Shown here in pieces: positions 32,692-41,134 of a DNA stretch of 64,000 nt. Both the position numbers and the translations under genes were made by a program. Position 1 is the stretch's first letter, and every line of letters starts with the position of its first letter. The notes under the pieces are model-generated. The model saw only the letters and a program-made list of their open reading frames with translations, was not told the origin of the DNA and did no database searches. The DNA comes from Ferribacterium limneticum (GTDB taxonomy: Bacteria > Pseudomonadota > Gammaproteobacteria > Burkholderiales > Rhodocyclaceae), in assembly GCF_020510625.1 (NCBI RefSeq), contig NZ_CP075191.1, positions 1,650,001 to 1,714,000 of the forward strand, given 5' to 3'.

Positions 32692-34977
32692 ATGCGGATC
32701 CGATTGGATTGTTGCCTGAAAAATAGCTCGATTTTGTTGGCCATGGCCGTTGTCATGGGCGGATGTTCGCATCCGGCCTTCCGGGACGGGCTGGATTTCA
32801 TGGCCGCCGGCAAGAAGGAAGAAGGGGTCGCCTCGCTGCAGAAAGCGGCGCGCGACCGGCCCCGCGATGCCGAGATCAAGGCGGCGATGGTTCGCCACAA
32901 GGGCGAAACGGTCGATACCTATCTGGATGAGGCGCAGCGCCAGCGGCTGAACGGCGCCCTCGAGGCGGCTGAAGCGGCTTATCTCCGGGCGCTCGCCATC
33001 GATGCGCGCAACGCCCGTGCCTTGCAGGGCCTGGAGCAACTGGCGGCGGACCGGCGCAATGCGGCGCAACTGGCCCAGGCCGAGCAGTTGTTCAAGAAGG
33101 GCGATCTGCTTGGTGCCGAGCGCATCGTTCGTACCGTGCGGGTGCAGGACCAGCTCAATCCCGTGGCGCGTGGCTTGCAGCAAATGATCGACCTGCAGCG
33201 CGAAAAGGAAATGAACCCGGCGTCCAGCCCGGCCGCCAGGGCCGCGATGATCAAGCCGGTGACGCTGGAGTTTCGCGATGCGACGCTGAAGTCGGTCTTC
33301 GAGGTGCTCTCGCGCTCGTCCGGCCTTAATTTCGTGTTCGACAAGGACGTCAAGGGCGATACCAAGGTCACTTTCTTCGTCCGCAACAGCCCGCTGGAAG
33401 ACATTCTGCGGCTGATCCTGACGACCAACCAGCTGGAAAAACGCCAGCTCAACGACAACAGCTTCCTGATCTATCCGAATACACCGGCCAAGGCCAAGGA
33501 GTATCAGGAACTGGTCACCCGCAGCTTCTACCTGGCCAACGCCGATGTGAAACAGGCGCAAAGCCTGGTCAAGACGGTGGCCAAGAGCAAGGATGTCTTC
33601 GCCGACGACAAGCTGAACCTGCTGATCGTCAAGGACACGCCGGACGCCATGCGGCTGGTTGAGCGGCTGATCGAGTCGCTCGATCTGGCCGAGCCGGAGG
33701 TGATGCTGGAGGTCGAGGTGCTGGAGGTGACGCGCAGCCGCTTGAACGAGATCGGGCTGGATTGGCCGGATTCGATCAGCTACGGCCAGTTGCAGAGTCA
33801 GGCGACGACGACAACCATCGTCAACGGTGTGACACAAAGCGTGACTACACCGGGAGGCGCGCTTGCCGCCGGTTTTATCGATCTGAAAAATCGTAGCGGC
33901 CTGACCTCTTTTGCTGCCAACCCCGGCATGACCCTCAACCTGAAAGGCCAGAACAGCGACACCAACGTGCTGGCCAACCCGCGCATCCGCGTCAAGAACC
34001 GCGAAAAAGCCAAGATTCACATCGGCGAAAAGCTGCCGGTATTCACCACCACCTCGACCGCCAATGTCGGCGTTGCCGCGTCGGTCAGCTATCTTGATGT
34101 CGGCCTCAAGCTCGATGTCGAGTCGAATGTCACGCTCGACGACGAGGTGTCGATGAAGGTGGCGCTGGAAGTCAGCAGCATCGTCAAGGAAGTGACCGGG
34201 CCGTCCAATTCGTTGGCTTACCAGGTCGGCACGCGCAGCGCGAGCACCGTCTTGCGCCTGAAGAATGGCGAAACCCAGGTGCTGGCCGGCCTGATCAACG
34301 ACGAGGAACGCAAGGCCACCAGCCATATTCCCGGGCTGGGCGAGATTCCCGTGATCGGCCGGGCTTTCGGCAGCCAGCGCGATACCTCGGTCAAGACGGA
34401 AATCATCCTGCTCATCACGCCGCGCGTCTTGCGCAACATCCACCGGCCCGATTTCGGGCAGCCGGCCTTGCCTTCCGGGACGGAATCGGCGGTTGGTTCA
34501 GCCGCCATGAGCATCAAGAACCAGGGGCCGAAGTCGCTTGGCGTGGCCGCGCGCGGTGGGGTTGCCGCTGCCGGCGGTGGGTCGGCCCGGGCTGTTCAGG
34601 CGCCATCGGCTGAATTCGTCGAAGCACCGGAGCGCGGCGCCGCCCTGCCGGCTTCGCCGCCCGAGGGCTTGCAGATTGCCGGCCCGGCCGAGGCCGCTGC
34701 CGGCAGCGAGGTCGAAATCAGCATCAGCGTGCCCGGGCAGGCGGCAGGGCTCCAGGTTGAGATTTCCTACGATCCGGCGTTGATGGAAGCCAAACAGCCA
34801 TCGGCCAGCGCGCCGGGCCGCGTCAGTCTGCGCCTCGATCAGGGGCAGGGCGGTCTGCGCCTGCGCGTCCTGCCTGGCGCCAAGGGAGAAACGAGAATCG
34901 ACGTCGTCAGCGCGGTGCTGGATAGCGGCGAGGCCTTGCCGGGGTCTTCGACCTCTCACGCGCTCAAGCTCAACTAG
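32692..34977 (+). CDS. Secretin lipoprotein (GspD/PilQ-like) with cohesin-like C-terminus
   Basis: The 761-residue product begins MRIRLDCCLKNSSILLAMAVVMGGC, a lipoprotein signal with the acylated Cys near residue 25. Next come TPR-like helices (about 40-170), an N0/STN-type domain (VTLEFRDATLKSVFEVLSRSSGLNFVFDKDVKGDTKVTF), an N1-type domain (FYLANADVKQAQSLVKTVAKSKDVFADDKLNLLIVKDTPDAMRLVERLIESLD) and a secretin pore domain ending VLAGLINDEERKATSHIPGLGEIPVIGRAFGSQRDTSVKTEIILLITPRVL. After an Ala/Gly linker the last 90 residues resemble a cohesin domain (GSEVEISISVPGQAAGLQVEISYDPALMEA). It should form an outer-membrane ring for pseudopilus-linked export. A TTG six codons earlier (32674) is an alternative start. 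Confidence 0.88.
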   Translation: MRIRLDCCLKNSSILLAMAVVMGGCSHPAFRDGLDFMAAGKKEEGVASLQKAARDRPRDAEIKAAMVRHKGETVDTYLDEAQRQRLNGALEAAEAAYLRALAIDARNARALQGLEQLAADRRNAAQLAQAEQLFKKGDLLGAERIVRTVRVQDQLNPVARGLQQMIDLQREKEMNPASSPAARAAMIKPVTLEFRDATLKSVFEVLSRSSGLNFVFDKDVKGDTKVTFFVRNSPLEDILRLILTTNQLEKRQLNDNSFLIYPNTPAKAKEYQELVTRSFYLANADVKQAQSLVKTVAKSKDVFADDKLNLLIVKDTPDAMRLVERLIESLDLAEPEVMLEVEVLEVTRSRLNEIGLDWPDSISYGQLQSQATTTTIVNGVTQSVTTPGGALAAGFIDLKNRSGLTSFAANPGMTLNLKGQNSDTNVLANPRIRVKNREKAKIHIGEKLPVFTTTSTANVGVAASVSYLDVGLKLDVESNVTLDDEVSMKVALEVSSIVKEVTGPSNSLAYQVGTRSASTVLRLKNGETQVLAGLINDEERKATSHIPGLGEIPVIGRAFGSQRDTSVKTEIILLITPRVLRNIHRPDFGQPALPSGTESAVGSAAMSIKNQGPKSLGVAARGGVAAAGGGSARAVQAPSAEFVEAPERGAALPASPPEGLQIAGPAEAAAGSEVEISISVPGQAAGLQVEISYDPALMEAKQPSASAPGRVSLRLDQGQGGLRLRVLPGAKGETRIDVVSAVLDSGEALPGSSTSHALKLN

Positions 34978-34979
34978 CC

Positions 34980-35459
34980 ATGATCGACCTGCCCAATCGG
35001 GGTTTCACCCTGATCGAACTGGTTATTACCGTCGCCATCGTCGGCATTCTGGCGATGACGGCGATGCCGATCATCGAGGTGACGGTCAAGCGGCAGAAGG
35101 AAACCGATTTGCGGGCGGCGCTGCGCCAGATTCGTGCCGGCATCGACGCCTACAAGCGTGCGGTCGACGAGGGCAAGGTCGAGAAGAAGGTCGACGAGAG
35201 CGGCTATCCGCGCCGTCTCGAAGACCTGGATCAGGGTGTCGAGAATATTCAGGACCCGAACAAGACCAAGCTCTATTTTCTGCGCCGCATGCCGCGCGAC
35301 CCGTTTTCGGACGATCCGGCCCTGACGGCAGCGCAGACCTGGGGCAGGCGCAGTTACGCCAGCCCGCCCGATGCGCCGCTGGCCGGCGTCGATGTTTTCG
35401 ATGTCTATTCATTGTCCGGCGGGGTGGGCCTGAACGGCACGCCTTACCGCGAGTGGTGA
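34980..35459 (+). CDS. GspG-like major pseudopilin
   Basis: The 159-residue protein has a type III signal: a short basic leader then GFTLIELVITVAIVGILAMTAMPII with Gly-Phe at the prepilin-peptidase site and Glu at position +5. The C-terminal part, with DESGYPRRLEDLD, TKLYFLRRMPRDPFSDD and TWGRRSYASPPDAP, is the GspG-like fold in which late Asp residues bind calcium. It would be a subunit of a pseudopilus. It starts 3 bp after the secretin stop; a prepilin peptidase is not in this window and must be encoded elsewhere. Confidence 0.9.
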   Translation: MIDLPNRGFTLIELVITVAIVGILAMTAMPIIEVTVKRQKETDLRAALRQIRAGIDAYKRAVDEGKVEKKVDESGYPRRLEDLDQGVENIQDPNKTKLYFLRRMPRDPFSDDPALTAAQTWGRRSYASPPDAPLAGVDVFDVYSLSGGVGLNGTPYREW

Positions 35460-35462
35460 GCC

Positions 35463-35843
35463 ATGGCCGGCGCTAAAAAAGGCTTCACGCTGATCGAGTT
35501 GCTGGTCGTCATGTCGGTGATCGCCACCTTGCTGACCATCGCCGTGCCGCGCTATTTCCAGCATCTCGACCGGGCGCGCGAAGCATCGCTGCGCGAATCG
35601 CTGGCCGTGATGCGCGACGCGGTCGATAAATACCGCGGCGACACCGGCCGCTACCCGGAAACGCTGGAAGAACTGGTGACCAAACGCTACCTGCGCAAGG
35701 TGCCGCCCGACCCGATCACCGACAGCACTGAGAGCTGGGTGCTCGTCCCGCCACCCGACGAGCCGGGCCAGAAGAAGGTCTGGGACATCCGCAGCGGGGC
35801 CGAAGGGCAGGGGCAAAACGGCAGCGACTATTCGACATGGTGA
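35463..35843 (+). CDS. GspG-like pseudopilin (second)
   Basis: The 126-residue protein has leader MAGAKK then GFTLIELLVVMSVIATLLTIAVPRYFQHLDRAREASLRESLAVMRDAVDKYRGDTGRYPETLEELVTKRYLRKVPPDPITDSTESWVLV. The GFTLIE methylation/cleavage site and the GRYPETLEEL / PPDPIT pattern are those of GspG. It follows the first pseudopilin by 4 bp and overlaps the next gene slightly. Two GspG-like subunits in tandem suggest distinct major and adaptor roles. Confidence 0.9.
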   Translation: MAGAKKGFTLIELLVVMSVIATLLTIAVPRYFQHLDRAREASLRESLAVMRDAVDKYRGDTGRYPETLEELVTKRYLRKVPPDPITDSTESWVLVPPPDEPGQKKVWDIRSGAEGQGQNGSDYSTW

Positions 35844-36376
35844 TGTGCGCCGGACGGCTGCCTTGCGGGGTGGGAAGTGAAACTGGTCGGCAGGCGGGTT
35901 TTACCTACCTCGGCCTGATGTTTGCCATCGCCATCGCCGGCATCGGGCTGGCCGGCACGGGCGTGCTCTGGCAGATGGAAAGCCGACGCGAGAAGGAAAA
36001 GGAACTGCTTTTCATCGGCGAGGAATACCGCCGCGCCATCGGCAGCTACTACGAAAAAACGCCGGGCGGTGACAAGCAGTACCCGGAAAAGCTGGCCGAC
36101 CTGCTCCAGGACAAACGTTTTCCGAACCCGGTCCGCCACCTGCGCCGGCTCTACCGCGAACCGATGATGGCAGATGGCGAATGGGAGCTGATCCGGCAGC
36201 AAGGGAGAATCCTGGGTGTGGCCAGCCGCTCGCTGGAGAAGCCGATCAAGATCGCTGGCTTCGGGCCGGGGCTGGAAGGGTTCGAGGGGGCCGAGAAATA
36301 TACCGAATGGCGCTTTCTGGGTAGTGGCGGCACGCCTTCGCCATCAGTTGCCAACGTTGCAGCCAAGCAGAATTGA
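35837..36376 (+). CDS. Pseudopilin-like type II secretion protein
   Basis: The 179-residue product carries a prepilin-type segment RQAGFTYLGLMFAIAIAGIGLAGTGVLWQM after a 20-residue leader; the +5 Glu of classical pilins is replaced here (GFTYLG), so methylation or docking may differ. A charged region EEYRRAIGSYYEKTPGGDKQYPEKLADLLQDKRFPNPVRHLRRLYREPM, in which the KQYPEKLADLL part recalls GspG, follows, and the end (GAEKYTEWRFLGSGGTPSPSV) is flexible. It probably caps or links the pseudopilus. It overlaps the previous gene by 7 bp and the next start follows within 6 bp. Confidence 0.78.
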   Translation: MVMCAGRLPCGVGSETGRQAGFTYLGLMFAIAIAGIGLAGTGVLWQMESRREKEKELLFIGEEYRRAIGSYYEKTPGGDKQYPEKLADLLQDKRFPNPVRHLRRLYREPMMADGEWELIRQQGRILGVASRSLEKPIKIAGFGPGLEGFEGAEKYTEWRFLGSGGTPSPSVANVAAKQN

Positions 36377-36381
36377 GGTCA

Positions 36382-38733
36382 ATGATGAGCCAGGGAAAAA
36401 AACGCAAGGCAGCCTCCGGCGCGGGCATTTCGCCGCTTCCGCGCAATCTGGAATTCATCCTGGAACAAGCCGTTTCCCTGCTGCAGCAGGGGCAACTGGG
36501 TTCGGCCGAGGTGTATTTCCGGCAGGTGTTGACGGCAGCGCCGCAACACCTCGATGCGCTGCAGTTTCTCGGCGTCATCGAATACCAGAAAGGGCGCTTC
36601 GAGGCCGCCGCCGAACTGCTGCAGCGCGCTGTCGCCCTGGCGCCCGAGGCGCCGGGTTTGCACTGCAACCTGGGCCTGGCGCAACAGGGGCTTGGCCGCC
36701 CTGAACTGGCGCTGGCCAGCTATGAACAGGCGCTGGCCTTGAAGCCGAGATTTGCCGAAGCGCTGAACAATCGAGGCAATGTCCTGCGCGAACTGGGGCG
36801 GCTTGCCGAGGCTGAGGCCAGTTACCGCCGCGCCCTGAGCTTGGGTTCCGATTTTGTCGAGGCGCTCTACAACCTGGGCATTACCCTGATGGCGCAGAGC
36901 CGGGCAGAGGATGCCTTGGTCCCCCTGGTCCGCTGCCTGCGGCTGGCGCCGGATCACATAGGCGCCTGGGGGCAGTACGGTGTCGCCCTGATGGCGCTGG
37001 GCAAGCACACCGATGCGCTGGCCTGCTTCGAACGCCTTCTCTCACGGATGCCGAATGATGCCGAGGCGCATTACTGGCGCGGCAACGCGCTGCTGGCACT
37101 GAGGCGCAGCGATGAAGCGCTGCAGGCCTACGGCATGGCAGCCCAACTGCGCCCCGACATTCCCGAGGTGCACTACAACATCGGCAACGTGCTGGTCGAT
37201 TTGGGCCGGGTGGAGGAGGGGATCGCCGCACTCGATCAGGCGCTGAGCCGCCGGCCCGACTACCTCGAGGCGCTCTACAATCGGGGTGGTGCGCTGCAGG
37301 AGCTTGGGCGCTACGACGAAGCCGCTTCTTCCTACGAGCGCCTGATGGCACTGGCCCCCGGCCACCGCTACGCCCTCGGCAAGCTCTTCCACTGCCGGCA
37401 GTTCGCCGCCAACTGGCGACGCCACGCCGAACAGCGCACTGCCTTGGCCGCAAGTGCCGACGGCGTGGTCCGCGATTTGCCTTTCCCCTTCCTGGCCGTG
37501 AGCGACGACCCGGCCTTGCAACTGCGCTGTGCCCAAGCCTACACGGCTGCCAAGTATCCGCCGGCCGTCACGCCGCTCTGCAATGCCCGGCCTTACGCTC
37601 ACGTGCGCATCCGCATCGCCTATATCTCGACTGATTTTCGCGAGCACGCGCTCAGCTATCTGCTGGCCGGCGTTTTCGAGGCGCACGACCGAACGCGTTT
37701 CGAGATCTGGGGCGTTTCGCTCAAGCCCGGCGACGGCAGCGCCATGGCCAACCGGGTAGCGGCGGCCTTCGAGCATTTCGTCGACGTCTCGGCAATGAGC
37801 GACGACGAAGTCGCCCGGCTGTTGCGCGAGCTGGAAATCGACATCGCAGTCGACCTCAACGGCCACACCCAGGATGGCCGGACAGCCATCTTCGCAGCCC
37901 GGCCGGCGCCGGTGCAGGTCAATTACCTCGGTTTCCCCGGCAGCATGGGGGCGGACTACATCGACTACATCATCGCCGACGACTTCGTCATCCCCGAAGC
38001 GGCGCGCCCGCACTATGCCGAGCAAGTCGTCCATCTGCCCGAATGCTTCCAGGGCAACGACGACCGGCGCGCCATCGATCCACAGCCAGCGGTACGCGCC
38101 GCCCACGGCCTGCCGGAAAAAGCCTTCGTTTTTTGCGCCTTCAACAACACCTACAAGCTGACACCGGAATTCTTCGACATCTGGATGCACCTGCTCGCCG
38201 CCGTGCCGGGCAGCGTGCTCTGGCTGGCCAGCGCCGACGCCAGCGTGCAGGGCAATCTGCGGGTCGAGGCCGAAAGGCGGGGTATCGCGCCCGAGCGCCT
38301 GGTCTTCTCGCCGCGCATCCGCTACGCCGAGCACCTCGCTCGTTTGCAGCTGGCCGACCTCTTTCTCGACACCTTGCCCTTCAACGCCGGCACCACGGCC
38401 AGCGATGCACTGTGGGCCGGTGTGCCGGTCCTCACCTGCGTCGGCGACGCCTTTTCAGCGCGCATGGCCGGCAGCCTGCTGCGCGCCCTCGGCCTGCCCG
38501 AGCTGATCACCGGCAACCTCGCCGCCTACGAGGCGCGAGCACTGGAACTGGCCACCAACCCGGCTGCCCTGAGCGAACTCCGGGAACGCCTGGCCAGCAA
38601 TCGAGCCACCTCGCCGCTATTCGACACCCGGCGCTTCACGCGCCATCTGGAGCAGGCCTACCAATCCATGTGGAACCGCCAGCAACAGGGCGAAATGCCG
38701 GCCTCGTTCCATGTTGCCCCGTTTGAATCCTGA
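36382..38733 (+). CDS. TPR / GT41 O-linked GlcNAc-transferase-like protein (SPINDLY type), copy 1
   Basis: The 783-residue protein has about nine tetratricopeptide repeats (residues 15-330), each with the family spacing ...A...Y..A....P....A..N.G..L..LGR..EA (for example PEVHYNIGNVLVDLGRVEEGIAALDQALSRRPDY). The C-terminal half (about 410-770) is a GT41 catalytic region: RIRIAYISTDFREHALSYLLAGVFEAHDRTRFEIWGVSL, DLNGHTQDGRTAIFAARPAPVQVNYLGFPGSMGADYIDYIIAD, ARPHYAEQVVHLPECFQGND and LFLDTLPFNAGTTASDALWAGVPVLTC. It should add a sugar from a UDP/GDP donor to Ser/Thr of a protein. It is cytoplasmic (no signal peptide). ATGs at 36382 and 36385 both follow GAGG; a TTG at 36373 is less likely. Confidence 0.9.
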   Translation: MMSQGKKRKAASGAGISPLPRNLEFILEQAVSLLQQGQLGSAEVYFRQVLTAAPQHLDALQFLGVIEYQKGRFEAAAELLQRAVALAPEAPGLHCNLGLAQQGLGRPELALASYEQALALKPRFAEALNNRGNVLRELGRLAEAEASYRRALSLGSDFVEALYNLGITLMAQSRAEDALVPLVRCLRLAPDHIGAWGQYGVALMALGKHTDALACFERLLSRMPNDAEAHYWRGNALLALRRSDEALQAYGMAAQLRPDIPEVHYNIGNVLVDLGRVEEGIAALDQALSRRPDYLEALYNRGGALQELGRYDEAASSYERLMALAPGHRYALGKLFHCRQFAANWRRHAEQRTALAASADGVVRDLPFPFLAVSDDPALQLRCAQAYTAAKYPPAVTPLCNARPYAHVRIRIAYISTDFREHALSYLLAGVFEAHDRTRFEIWGVSLKPGDGSAMANRVAAAFEHFVDVSAMSDDEVARLLRELEIDIAVDLNGHTQDGRTAIFAARPAPVQVNYLGFPGSMGADYIDYIIADDFVIPEAARPHYAEQVVHLPECFQGNDDRRAIDPQPAVRAAHGLPEKAFVFCAFNNTYKLTPEFFDIWMHLLAAVPGSVLWLASADASVQGNLRVEAERRGIAPERLVFSPRIRYAEHLARLQLADLFLDTLPFNAGTTASDALWAGVPVLTCVGDAFSARMAGSLLRALGLPELITGNLAAYEARALELATNPAALSELRERLASNRATSPLFDTRRFTRHLEQAYQSMWNRQQQGEMPASFHVAPFES

Positions 38734-38747
38734 CCGAGTACGTCACC

Positions 38748-40964
38748 ATGCAAACTCGCCAATCGAATCCACAAGCCCTGTTCGGCCGTGCTGTTGAACT
38801 CCATCAGGCCGGCCGGATCGGTGAGGCCGAAAACGCCTATCGCGAAGTGCTCAAAGTGCAGCCGGAAAACCCCGGCGCCGTCTTTCTGTTTGGCCTCTGC
38901 CATCATCAGCGTGGCGACCACGAATCGGCCATCACGCTGATGGACATCGCGCTCGACATGAACCCTGCCATGCCGCAGGCCCACTACAACCGCGGCCTCG
39001 CACTGCACGAGCTGGCGCGCTACGCCGAGGCGGTGGCCAGCTACGAGACAGCAATCGAGCTAAAGTCTTCGTATCCCCAGGCCTGGAACAATCGTGGCAA
39101 TGCACTCAAGGCACAGAATCGCCTGCCCGAGGCGCTGGCCAGCTACGACCGAGCCATCGCGCTGGCGCCGGATTTTGCCGAAGCACACACCAATCGTGGC
39201 AACGTGCTGAAGGAACTGCGGCACTTTGACGAAGCGCTGGCCAGCCATGACGAAGCGCTGCGTCTGCGACCGGACTATGCCGAGGCTCACTGCCATCGCG
39301 GCAACGCCCTCAATGCACTCAAACGCCTCGACGAAGCCATTGCTGCCTATGACCGGGCGATCGTGCTGAAGCCGGACTACGTCGATGCCTGCATCAATCG
39401 CGGTGACGCCCTGCATCAATTGAATCGCAAGGACGATGCGCTGCGCAGCTTCGAACTGGCCATCGCGCGCAAGCCGGATGCCGCCGAAGCCTATGAAATG
39501 CGGGCCAATCTCTTCCTGTCGGTCAAACGCCATACCGAGGCGGCCGAGGATTTCGAACGGGTCTGCCGGCTGGACGACAAGCTGGCCTCACGGGTCGTCT
39601 GGCAACTGCTGCAAACCCGGCTGACACTGTGTGACTGGCACGACATTGGCCACTGGCGGGCCCTGATCGACCGCGAAGAATCTCTTGGCTGGCAGGCTGC
39701 ATCGCCGTTCGCCGCCTTGTCCATCCTTGCCTCGCCGGCGCAGCAACTCGACCACAACCAGCGCTATGTTGCCCGCTGGCAGCCTGCCGACAAGGCGCCG
39801 CTATGGCCGGGCGAAATCTACGCCCACCAACGCCTGCGGGTTGGCTATTTCTCGTCGGACCTGCGTAACCATGCTGTCGCCTATCTGACTGCCGGCCTGT
39901 TCGAACAACACGACCGCGAGCGCTTCGAAGTTCATGCCTTCTACTTCGGGCCGGCCAACGACGACCCTTGGCACCTGCGCCTGAAATCGGCCTTCGAGCA
40001 GTTCCACGAGGTCAGAGAACTGCCGGATCGGGAACTTGCCTCGCTGATCCGTGACCTGGAAATTGACGTCCTCGTCGACCTCAACGGCCACACCCAGGGG
40101 GCGCGCACCGATGTGCTCGCCATGCGGCCGGCGCCGGTGCAAGTCAACTACCTCGGCTACCCCGGCAGCATGGGGGCCGACTACATCGACTACATCATTG
40201 CCGACCCGATCGTTATTCCGGCCGAAGCTCGCCCGCATTACCGTGAAAAGACCGTTTGGCTGCCCGATACCTTCCAGGTCAACGACAACCGCAAGGCGAT
40301 TGCCGAAGCGGGGCGTTCCCGCGCCGAGCTCGGCCTGCCGGAACAGGGCTTCGTCTTCTGTTGCTTCAACAATTCCTACAAGATCACCCCGGCCGAGTTC
40401 ACTATCTGGATGCGCTTGCTGCAGCAGGTTGCGGGCAGCGTGCTGTGGTTGGCCGAAGCTGACCCCGTGGCTACCGCCAACCTACGGCGCGAGGCCGCCC
40501 AGCGCGGCGTGGACGCCAGCCGCCTGATCTTCACCGAACGCATGCCGCTGGCCGACTATCTGGCTAGCTACCGGCAGGCCGATCTCTTTCTCGACACCTT
40601 CGGCTACAACGCCGGCACCACGGCCAGCGATGCGCTGTGGGCTGGCCTGCCGGTGCTCACCTGCCTGGGCGAAACCTTCGCCCAGCGCATGGCCGGTAGC
40701 CTGCTCAACGCAATCGGCCTGCCCGAACTGGTGACTGAAAGCCCCGACGAATACGAGATCCTTGCCCTGGCTCTGGCGACGGACCCGGCCCGCCTGGCGG
40801 TACTGCGTGAACGCCTGGCTAACAACCGCGACAGCGCGCCGCTGTTCGATACCCGGCGCTTCACGCGCCACTTGGAGCTGGCCTATCTCGCGATGCAGCA
40901 AAGGGTCGATGGCGGGTTGCCGCCGGATCACATAGTTATTGCCGCCGAGCCATCGCAGGTCTGA
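38748..40964 (+). CDS. TPR / GT41 O-linked GlcNAc-transferase-like protein, copy 2
   Basis: The 738-residue paralogue starts MQTRQSNPQALFGRAVELHQAGRIGEAENAYREVLKVQPENPGAVFLFGLCHHQRGDHESAI and has about seven or eight TPRs to residue 290. The GT41 half has RVGYFSSDLRNHAVAYLTAGLFEQHDRERFEVHAFYFGPANDD, DLNGHTQGARTDVLAMRPAPVQVNYLGYPGSMGADYIDYIIAD, HYREKTVWLPDTFQVND and LFLDTFGYNAGTTASDALWAGLPVLTCLGETFAQRMAGSLL. It follows copy 1 by 14 bp. The TPR halves differ more than the catalytic halves, so the copies likely keep one donor and bind different protein substrates. Candidate substrates are the neighbouring pseudopilins or the giant exoprotein; this is conjecture. Confidence 0.9.
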   Translation: MQTRQSNPQALFGRAVELHQAGRIGEAENAYREVLKVQPENPGAVFLFGLCHHQRGDHESAITLMDIALDMNPAMPQAHYNRGLALHELARYAEAVASYETAIELKSSYPQAWNNRGNALKAQNRLPEALASYDRAIALAPDFAEAHTNRGNVLKELRHFDEALASHDEALRLRPDYAEAHCHRGNALNALKRLDEAIAAYDRAIVLKPDYVDACINRGDALHQLNRKDDALRSFELAIARKPDAAEAYEMRANLFLSVKRHTEAAEDFERVCRLDDKLASRVVWQLLQTRLTLCDWHDIGHWRALIDREESLGWQAASPFAALSILASPAQQLDHNQRYVARWQPADKAPLWPGEIYAHQRLRVGYFSSDLRNHAVAYLTAGLFEQHDRERFEVHAFYFGPANDDPWHLRLKSAFEQFHEVRELPDRELASLIRDLEIDVLVDLNGHTQGARTDVLAMRPAPVQVNYLGYPGSMGADYIDYIIADPIVIPAEARPHYREKTVWLPDTFQVNDNRKAIAEAGRSRAELGLPEQGFVFCCFNNSYKITPAEFTIWMRLLQQVAGSVLWLAEADPVATANLRREAAQRGVDASRLIFTERMPLADYLASYRQADLFLDTFGYNAGTTASDALWAGLPVLTCLGETFAQRMAGSLLNAIGLPELVTESPDEYEILALALATDPARLAVLRERLANNRDSAPLFDTRRFTRHLELAYLAMQQRVDGGLPPDHIVIAAEPSQV

Positions 40965-41134
40965 TGTCTGCACGGATTATTGGGCAGGGCGGGGCACTCG
41001 CATGGATGTCGGCGGGACAAAAAGGGGAGGGGGCAATTTATGCGAACCGGGGTATTTGTCACCGTTCTGCAACGGTAAGGTAATCAAGAGCAGCTAGATT
41101 CACGGGCTTAGTAAAAATTTACCATCAAGCCGTC

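Noticed and set aside
32611..34443. A 610-codon minus-strand frame opposite the secretin
   Set aside because: It is Arg/Gln/His-rich with no family signature; the + strand secretin is unambiguous.
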